Source: Pseudorasbora parva (Eukaryota > Chordata > Actinopteri > Cypriniformes > Gobionidae). From it: a stretch of 64,000 nt of DNA. Location of the stretch: the NCBI RefSeq assembly GCF_024679245.1, contig NC_090177.1:22312950-22376949 (forward strand). Direction: 5' to 3'. Under the pieces are notes generated by a model. It was not told the DNA's origin, did not search any database, and worked only from the letters and a program-made list of their open reading frames with translations. The translations under genes were made by a program, and so were the position numbers. Each line of letters opens with the position of its first letter. The first letter of the stretch is position 1. Below, piece after piece: positions 61,501-64,000 of the stretch.

Positions 61501-62590
61501 CAATCATGCAATTAATCACATTAAATATTTTAATTGATTGACAGCCCTATTTAAAGAATACATGGTATTTTTTGTACTGCCTTTTATTTTATATATATAT
61601 ATAAAAATAAAAATAAACATCTTATTGCAGCATTTTAATAAGAATAACCACTGAAAATACATACTGCAGTAATGAGATGTATATGAATAAATTTACAGAT
61701 TTTTTTTTTTTTTTACTTTCATGAAAATAACATAATGCAAAATATAAATCTTAAATGGTCCAAAAATATATTTTTGTTTTATTGTGGAAAGATTTTAGTT
61801 TTTTTTTTTTTATCATCAACCATTCAGTTGTCCTTGCAATGTAGATATTTTCAATTTTTTTGTACTACTTCTCACCTTTCTCGCACACGGCTCCTCCTCT
61901 TCCTGCGGGACAGATGCAGGTGAAATCATTGTCCTCTTCTTCACAGGTTCCGCCATGGCGGCAGGGCTGAGAGTCACATGGCCTGTTGGCGTGAGGCACC
62001 GGTTTGTTCCTCACTAAGACTGTGGTTGTGGGGGCCTGTGATGGAGTGGTGGTGGCTGGTGCTGCTGTGGTGGTCCTGCGGCTGGTGGTCCTGAAGGGCC
62101 GTCTGGTGGTGGTTGGGCGGAGAGTGGTAAAAGCAGAAGACGGAGACAGCGTGGTGGTGCTGGGAGTTGTGACAGATGCCACGGTGGTTGTCGTGGTGGT
62201 GAAGAAAGGATCAGCTGAAAGACCTAAAATATAGAGAGAAGGAAAAATAGGTCAATAGGCCTAGTCAGGGTAGACATATTTAATTCTTCACGAATTAAAC
62301 CGAGGCTGTGAGACATACAGTCTCAAGTTCAATAAGCTGGTTCTTTTTGAGTTATTTGAGTCCCGCGGCCACTCGTGGTTATCAAATGCCAGCTTGAAGA
62401 GCAATCACACTCAACAAAAGGCAGCAAGAGAAAAAGAGAAAGGACGAAAAAGCAATTTCAAGCGGGTTACCATAGTTGGTGATGCGGATGTTCTCTTCCT
62501 CAGGTTTCTTCACAACAATACCAGTGTCTTTAGATGCCTTGAGCTGTTTGAGAAGGGCTCCCTCAATATCCTCCACACTGAACCTTGTGT
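31244..62590 (-). CDS. agrn: agrin, 3' half (SEA end to stop), 18 exons
   Basis: Agrin is a secreted heparan sulfate proteoglycan of basal laminae. Motor-neuron forms bind LRP4 and activate MuSK to cluster acetylcholine receptors; LG1-LG2 bind alpha-dystroglycan. Eighteen exons join in phase (2,546 coding bases with every micro-exon included, ending in TAG at 31244-31246). They give: SEA domain end, a Thr/Ser/Pro-rich linker, EGF1, LG1, EGF2, EGF3, LG2 with the optional y4 insert, EGF4, and LG3 with optional z8 and z11 inserts. Each segment aligns by eye with human agrin, for example [10 protein letters not shown] in LG1, [11 protein letters not shown] in LG2, and LILWSGK and [12 protein letters not shown] in LG3. 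The NtA, follistatin and laminin-EGF parts must lie beyond base 64000. No frameshift or premature stop was found, so the gene looks functional. Splicing at y and z probably separates neural from muscle forms, as in mammals. Confidence 0.96.
31729..31799. repeat. (AT)n microsatellite in agrn last intron
   Basis: An uninterrupted AT tract, 0.33 kb upstream of the last agrin exon in the transcript sense. Confidence 0.94.
32168..32726 (-). mobile_element. 5S-rRNA-derived SINE (SINE3 type)
   Basis: Read on the minus strand, the first about 110 bases resemble 5S rRNA: CAGCAGCCATATCACCCTG, then GAAGCTAAGCGGGG (box A), CCTGGTCAGTACCTGGAT and GGATGGGAGACC (box C), the internal promoter of RNA polymerase III. 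The body follows, and the tail TGTAAAGCGCTTTGAGTGCC with TATATAAATTTAA is the LINE-like 3' end used for retroposition. This matches the SINE3 class described from zebrafish. It looks nearly full length. It lies in the last agrin intron, in the same orientation as the gene. Confidence 0.88.
32991..33376. mobile_element. TIR element copy 1 (TAGACTGGG ... CCAGACAAA)
   Basis: It shares about 270 alignable bases with 35049-35321, including GGGAACCAATCACAGACTGG, CAGTAGAAAATACAGAGCAG and GGTCTGGT-AGAGCCAGACAAA. Non-coding; probably a non-autonomous DNA transposon. Confidence 0.65.
34413..34516 (-). CDS. agrn: agrn exon: LG3 part 3
   Basis: This 104-base exon encodes [34 protein letters not shown] and one G. 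Human agrin has [34 protein letters not shown], almost identical. The acceptor is GCTCCAG and the donor GTAAGT. It is a different frame from the longest open frame at this place, so simple ORF calling misses it. Confidence 0.96.
35049..35321. mobile_element. TIR element copy 2 (same family as 32991)
   Basis: A shorter, diverged copy with the same ends (TAGACTGGG, TAGCCAGACA) and the same internal landmarks, 2 kb from copy 1 and in the same orientation. Confidence 0.65.
35497..35640. repeat. Dispersed repeat fragment (same family)
   Basis: Contains AATAATAAGAAATGTTTCTT, AAATCAGCATATTAGAATGA and TTTCTGAAGGATCACGTGAC. It directly precedes the 1.9-kb fold-back element. Confidence 0.65.
35673..37581. 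mobile_element. Large fold-back element, 1.9 kb
   Basis: The left arm (from ACACTACTCCACTTTTTTTG, about 35680) reappears inverted at the right (AAAAAAAGTGGAGTGTTCCT, to about 37580). Matching inner arms include GCCGATCTCTGTATCTGGCGG against CCGCCAGATACAGAGATCGGC with one change, and TTTTCGTTGGTCTTAG. The centre (about 36000-37200) is single copy and has no recognisable transposase. It sits in an agrin intron. Confidence 0.8.
37950..38174 (-). CDS. agrn: agrn exon: LG3 part 2
   Basis: This 225-base exon encodes [68 protein letters not shown] and AS with a split Arg. Human agrin has [27 protein letters not shown] and [20 protein letters not shown]. LG3 is the domain that contacts LRP4 in neural agrin. 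The first base completes the z-site codon. Confidence 0.96.
40050..40082 (-). CDS. agrn: agrn micro-exon z11
   Basis: Thirty-three bases after a CTCTAAG acceptor and before a GTGAGTCC donor encode [10 protein letters not shown] with split codons at both ends. The mammalian z11 insert is PETLDSGALHS. Length, position between z8 and the main LG3 exon, and phases match. Skipping z8 gives [16 protein letters not shown]; using both gives the z19 form. The C-terminal half differs from mammals, which fits the weaker functional constraint on z11. Confidence 0.88.
40716..41190. repeat. Tandem repeat of about 90 bp, about 5 diverged copies
   Basis: Recurring block TCAAACTACTGAATGAC-ATTTTACCCA, then TGTGCCATGTATTTTATGTT and GCAACATGCTAATG, with starts near 40816, 40898, 40998, 41086 and 41177. 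It lies in the intron between micro-exons z8 and z11. Confidence 0.85.
42489..42512 (-). CDS. agrn: agrn micro-exon z8 (neural agrin)
   Basis: Twenty-four bases with a CTCAAG acceptor and a perfect GTAAGTAA donor encode, with split codons, S-QLTNEIP-D. This matches the mammalian z8 insert ELTNEIPA/ELANEIPV. Known biology: the Asn-Glu-Ile core contacts the first beta-propeller of LRP4, and z8 is what gives motor-neuron agrin its strong receptor-clustering activity. The first residue is Gln rather than Glu. A long T/C-rich tract with TGTCTGTCTGTC lies upstream, and a TGC triplet sits 8-10 bases before the exon. Confidence 0.93.
43790..43877 (-). CDS. agrn: agrn exon: LG3 part 1, ends at the z splice site
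   Basis: This 88-base exon encodes [28 protein letters not shown] and AG of a Ser codon. Human agrin has [28 protein letters not shown] here. The AG exit phase is what all z-site exons need: each next exon starts with one base to complete the codon. Confidence 0.94.
44340..44523 (-). CDS. agrn: agrn exon: LG2 end and EGF4
   Basis: This 184-base exon encodes [20 protein letters not shown], then EGF4: [28 protein letters not shown] and QD. Six cysteines are in place. The C2-C3 segment is CENGGRC, lacking the Ser/Thr before C3 that forms the O-fucose consensus in mammalian EGF4 (CLNGASC). The exon leaves one G that joins CA of the next exon to give Ala. Confidence 0.94.
44778..44894 (-). CDS. 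agrn: agrn exon: LG2 part 4, after the y site
   Basis: This 117-base exon has phase 0 at both ends. It encodes [20 protein letters not shown] and on through [17 protein letters not shown]. Human agrin has [34 protein letters not shown]. It follows the y4 exon directly, so LG2 can be read with or without KSRK. Confidence 0.95.
44990..46127. mobile_element. Fold-back element, 1.1 kb, TTAAAGGGATAGTTCACCC ends, with nested insertion
   Basis: Outer arms about 44990-45360 and 45750-46127 are inverted copies (GATGTTTATCTGCTTACCCC, GTAGGTGTGTTTGTTTCTTC, ACATTGATGTCTTAAGATAC). The middle (about 45368-45640) is an AT-rich sequence with ACATTGTAAAAAAATT, probably a second insertion. It lies in the agrin intron just upstream of the LG2 exon at 44778-44894 in the transcript sense. 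Confidence 0.82.
47367..47440. repeat. (A)n(TA)n tract in agrn intron
   Basis: About 30 A residues followed by about 20 TA units, downstream of the y4 micro-exon in the transcript sense. Confidence 0.93.
47515..47975. repeat. Dispersed repeat copy (same family)
   Basis: Nearly full landmark set: GCTGTTGTTTTGAACTTTCT, CACCAAATCAGCCTACTAGA, TTTCTGAAGGATCACGTGAC, GATCAGATAAATTCAGCCTT and TTACTGACCAAACTTTTAAA. Confidence 0.7.
48678..48689 (-). CDS. agrn: agrn micro-exon y4 (A/y site), KSRK
   Basis: Twelve bases in phase 0 encode exactly Lys-Ser-Arg-Lys, the four-residue y (or A) insert of vertebrate agrin. They are flanked by an AG acceptor (GATATAAG) and a GTAATG donor. The exon lies in the intron between the two LG2 exons where the y site is expected. 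Known biology: the basic insert creates heparin binding and changes dystroglycan affinity, and is used mainly in neurons. A TGC triplet lies 15-17 bases upstream of the 3' splice site, with another at 28-30. Confidence 0.9.
49711..50793. mobile_element. hAT-like non-autonomous element with nested fold-back element
   Basis: The ends TAGGGGGGTGGGCGATAT and ATATCGCCCACCCCTA are inverted repeats. The flanking 8-mers CATAGTAT (49703-49710) and CATAGCAT (50794-50801) match at 7 of 8 bases, the hAT target-duplication size. A fold-back MITE (50272-50587) sits inside it. No transposase frame. Confidence 0.8.
50272..50587. mobile_element. Fold-back MITE nested in the hAT-like element
   Basis: It starts TTAAAGGGATAGCTCACTCA and ends GGGTGAACTATCCCTTTAA. 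Inner arms share GAACACAAAAGAAAATATCT and AAACCTGT. Nesting shows it is younger than its host element. Confidence 0.85.
51373..51484 (-). CDS. agrn: agrn exon: LG2 part 3, ends at the y splice site
   Basis: This 112-base exon encodes [32 protein letters not shown] and GEAP, ending on a codon boundary. Human agrin has [21 protein letters not shown] then GESP just before the y insert. The phase-0 exit lets the 12-base y4 exon be included or skipped without a frameshift. Confidence 0.93.
51645..51809 (-). CDS. agrn: agrn exon: LG2 part 2
   Basis: This 165-base exon encodes [53 protein letters not shown] and a split Arg. Human agrin has [20 protein letters not shown] and [14 protein letters not shown], so this is among the best-conserved parts. 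LG2 takes part in binding alpha-dystroglycan and integrins in mammals. Confidence 0.96.
52118..52159. repeat. (TG)n microsatellite in agrn intron
   Basis: A perfect TG tract of about 42 bases. Confidence 0.93.
53152..53242 (-). CDS. agrn: agrn exon: LG2 part 1
   Basis: This 91-base exon encodes [29 protein letters not shown] and two bases of an Arg codon. Human agrin reads [26 protein letters not shown]. It opens the second LG domain. The acceptor is TTTTTCAG and the donor GTATAG. Confidence 0.92.
54090..54390. repeat. Probable dispersed repeat, family not recognised
   Basis: A block from about TGTCACAATTATGTTCTGTC to TGCCACAACACCCTGACAG has a GC content unlike its surroundings and near-palindromic ends (GTCACA / TGTGGC). 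It reads like a common fish interspersed repeat, but I cannot name it or prove it from one copy. Confidence 0.4.
55477..55554. repeat. (TG)n(TA)n microsatellite in agrn intron
   Basis: A short TG run leading into about 34 TA units, next to a fold-back repeat fragment. Confidence 0.93.
55593..55947. mobile_element. Fold-back MITE, relative of the 822-1207 element
   Basis: It contains GATGCTTCAAGAGATTCTAA, TGTCACATATGGACTACTTT and TTGGGTGAACTTACCCTTTA, all shared with the first element. The left part carries ACCCTAATGTCGTTCCACAG, inverse to CGTGGAACGACATTAGGGTG on the right. It also shares CACGTGACATTGG-GATCCGA with the element at 2912-3612, so it looks mosaic. Confidence 0.75.
57106..57240 (-). 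CDS. agrn: agrn exon: EGF3
   Basis: This 135-base exon encodes [20 protein letters not shown], then [20 protein letters not shown] and HCEK. It has the cysteine that closes EGF2 followed by a full six-cysteine EGF domain. Human agrin reads CRVLPEGGAQCECPLGREG at the same place. The domain sits between LG1 and LG2. Confidence 0.95.
58365..58690. repeat. Dispersed repeat copy (same family, opposite orientation)
   Basis: Contains TTTCAGCATCATTAGTCTTT, TGATCCTTCAGAAATCCTTA, CTGCTCAAGAAACATTATTA and GGATTCTTTGATAAATAGAA. It lies in the agrin intron between EGF3 and EGF2 exons. Confidence 0.65.
58873..59102 (-). CDS. agrn: agrn exon: LG1 end and EGF2
   Basis: This 230-base exon finishes LG1 with [14 protein letters not shown] (human GLRGCIRLLDVNN), then enters an EGF domain with [18 protein letters not shown] and [18 protein letters not shown] fits the C2-X4-S-C3 O-fucose consensus. 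The final EGF cysteine comes from the next exon (GPTCAD). Phases are one base in and one base out, with donor GTAGGT. Confidence 0.95.
59460..59675 (-). CDS. agrn: agrn exon: LG1 part 2
   Basis: This 216-base exon encodes [40 protein letters not shown] and [19 protein letters not shown]. The human equivalent contains [18 protein letters not shown], a near-exact match. The LG-domain calcium-site region and strand pattern are intact. The acceptor is weak (GCATGAAG/GT) but is the only in-phase choice seen. Confidence 0.94.
59806..59998 (-). CDS. agrn: agrn exon: LG1 part 1
   Basis: This 193-base exon begins the first laminin-G domain: [20 protein letters not shown], then [23 protein letters not shown] and [14 protein letters not shown]. 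Human agrin has [20 protein letters not shown] and [21 protein letters not shown] here. The LLYNGQ turn and the FLSLAL strand are standard LG landmarks. The donor is GTAAGTAA; exit leaves AG of an Arg codon. Confidence 0.95.
60859..60953. repeat. Near-perfect palindrome: 46-bp arms, 3-base loop
   Basis: Left arm 60859-60904 and right arm 60908-60953 are exact reverse complements by my reading, with ATA between them. The arms contain AAATGAAATTAC, a T8/A8 run and CATCAACATGATTTATCAAC. It sits in the agrin intron between the LG1 and linker/EGF1 exons, next to AT-rich sequence. No transposon ends were recognised. Confidence 0.93.
61019..61549. mobile_element. hAT-like non-autonomous element, 531 bp
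   Basis: The inverted ends TAGGGCTGTCAA and TTGACAGCCCTA are flanked by TTTAAAGT (61011-61018) and TTTAAAGA (61550-61557), an 8-bp duplication with one change. Sub-terminal AATAACGCGTTAACGC and GCATTAATCGCGAGTTAAC are also partly inverted. Non-coding. Confidence 0.85.
61876..62214 (-). CDS. agrn: agrn exon: Thr/Ser/Pro-rich linker and EGF1
   Basis: The exon starts with a mucin-like linker of about 70 residues dominated by Thr, with Ser, Pro and Arg ([16 protein letters not shown] near the start, [17 protein letters not shown] later), a likely O-glycosylated stalk. A six-cysteine EGF domain follows: [12 protein letters not shown], then [12 protein letters not shown]. The C2-X4-T-C3 pattern in CRHGGTC fits an O-fucose site. 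Exit phase leaves one G. A second in-phase acceptor 9 bases upstream (exon to 62223) would add three residues, so the exact start is uncertain. Confidence 0.92.
62471..62590 (-). CDS. agrn: agrn exon: C-terminal part of SEA domain
   Basis: This 120-base exon encodes [20 protein letters not shown] followed by [19 protein letters not shown]. It corresponds to the end of agrin's SEA domain, where human agrin has a similar ALLRQI...RP...V pattern. Entry phase is 1+2 bases and exit leaves one G. The acceptor is TTCCACAG and the donor GTAACC. It is the most 5' agrin exon visible; the first half of SEA lies beyond the window. Confidence 0.85.
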
Positions 62591-63597
62591 CTGTGGAACG
62601 AGAACACAACATTAAACGTATTGCTCAGCAGAGTATGAAAAACCAGCTCTAACCAGACCCACCACCCTCACACTTGACATAACATACTGCAAATATATAC
62701 AGAAAAGCCAGGGTATAATAGGCCCTTGGGAAAAGCAGTTCTTGAACCGCCATGCATTTCAGGGACGCTGGGATGAAACACTCTAATAACGCTTCCACAG
62801 ATGGCCCTGTAACTGGCCACCACAGACCGCCTTTATGACAGGCGCTTGTGCTAGAATTGTGCTCTTGTGCCGCTGAAGGGGACCAATAAAAAGAGAACAG
62901 CAAAGGAAATTTTTATCAGCTGGTTTTGATGCTCAGAGGGTCTTAAAAGCATGAGAAGCGATGGAGATCGTAATAAAGCAGCTTTTTCAGAAATCCTAGC
63001 TGATAAATTACCTCGCTAAAAAGGCCACGCTCTCTGACCGCTCCCACTGCCGGAAAAGACTAGAGCAGTGTCTTCAGGGATTCTTTTACTTAACTTATAC
63101 GCCTTATTCTGCTGTTGAATAATTATTTTCTTCAAACATACAAGGCAGTTTTTATGTGCTCTTTATTTCTTGCCGTGGGCATGTTTTTATGAGCGCAGGC
63201 TGAGGAAATTCTAAATAAAAGTCGAAATGCATCATTTTCCTGTTATCGCTGCAAAACTGCTTTGAAACATTCTGTATAGTAAAAAGCACTACGTAAATAA
63301 AGGTGGCTTGACTTAACCATTTGAGTGGAGGGTATCAGTCGGACTTTGTGCTTTGTGTGCTAGAGCTGCTTTAGAAATAAATTAGAACCAGCTTTAGAAA
63401 TAAATTAGAAGCAGCTTGAAAAAAGAAAAAAAAATACAAACAGGATAATAAAGCGACTGGGGAAGGCAGATAATAAAGAACATCGAGGAGCAAATGCACT
63501 AAACAGTGCCGTATTTTAGTGCAAAAACCCCATCCTTCACTAAGCACTAAGCATATGCAGTCTCATTTAATTCAGATAATGCACTGACATATTTGAT
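62591..63597 (-). other. agrn: agrn intron upstream of the SEA exon
   Basis: No exon or repeat family was recognised. The preceding SEA exon must lie beyond 64000. Confidence 0.6.
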
Positions 63598-64000
63598 TTA
63601 AAGGGATGGTTCACCCAAAAATGAAAATTTGATGTTTATCTGCTTACCCCAGGCATCATCAAAGATACAGGTGACTTTGTTTCTTCAGTAGAACACAAAT
63701 TAAGATTTGTATCCATATTAAACCCTGCGGCTCGTGGCGACTCATTGATGTCTTAAGACACGAAACAATCAGTTTGTGCAAGAAACCAAATAGTATTTAT
63801 ATAGTGTTTTACCTTTAACACACCACTATGTACATACACACTGTTTCTCGCACAAAACGATCGTTTCGTGTCTTAAGACATCAATGTGTCGTCACACACC
63901 CCAATGTTTCTTAAAATTAAGCTAATTCAGTTTACAATTATTTATCATTCCCAGAGAGTTGGCAGAAAATGAGAAGTTTGTTATTTTTATTGACCATGGC
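63598..64000. mobile_element. Fold-back element of the 44990 family, cut by window edge
   Basis: It begins TTAAAGGGATGGTTCACCCA with GATGTTTATCTGCTTACCCC as in the 44990-46127 element. CGTGTCTTAAGACATCAATG appears in the second arm near 63870. Its far end is outside the window. Confidence 0.75.

Noticed and set aside
62004..62234. Plus-strand Val-rich open frame
   Set aside because: It is the antisense shadow of the Thr/Ser-rich agrin linker exon.

Overview
This is vertebrate nuclear DNA, most likely from a cyprinid-like teleost. It has intron-rich genes with GT-AG splice sites, very long dinucleotide microsatellites, many Tc1-like, hAT-like and fold-back DNA transposons, and a 5S-rRNA-derived SINE of the fish SINE3 type. 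The species cannot be named from the sequence alone. About 5% of the window codes for protein. Both recognised genes lie on the minus strand, so they read from high to low coordinates.

Left part (1-23519): the 5' end of a ptpn11-type gene (SHP2 tyrosine phosphatase). Exon 1 (23506-23519) encodes only the first residues, exon 2 (9180-9302) encodes most of the N-terminal SH2 domain, and exon 3 (1-124, cut by the window edge) continues it. Intron 1 (14.2 kb) holds a roughly 4-kb minisatellite of about 105 copies of a 37-38-bp unit (about 15117-19094) with higher-order structure. Introns 1 and 2 also contain long (GA)n, (CT)n and (CA)n tracts, a broken Tc1 element with a nested fold-back element, and several MITE-like elements.

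Middle (23520-28870): promoter side of ptpn11 and the intergenic region, with a dead Tc1 element at about 25.42-26.69 kb and AT-rich repeats.

Right part (28.87-62.59 kb): the 3' half of agrin (agrn), the heparan sulfate proteoglycan that organises the neuromuscular junction. I reconstructed 18 consecutive exons whose reading phases all join. They encode the end of the SEA domain, a Thr/Ser-rich linker with EGF1, LG1, EGF2, EGF3, LG2, EGF4 and LG3 to the stop codon. All three regulated micro-exons known from mammalian agrin are present: y4 (12 nt, encoding KSRK), z8 (24 nt, containing NEI) and z11 (33 nt). They have the right phases to give z0, z8, z11 and z19 forms, and each has a TGC triplet close upstream of its 3' splice site. 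The rest of agrin lies beyond base 64000.

No prokaryote-type system, tRNA gene or CRISPR array was found. The most interesting observations are the complete neural-agrin micro-exon set, the nested higher-order minisatellite, a near-perfect 95-bp hairpin in an agrin intron, the missing O-fucose consensus in EGF4, and the ptpn11-agrn neighbourhood, which differs from the human arrangement.
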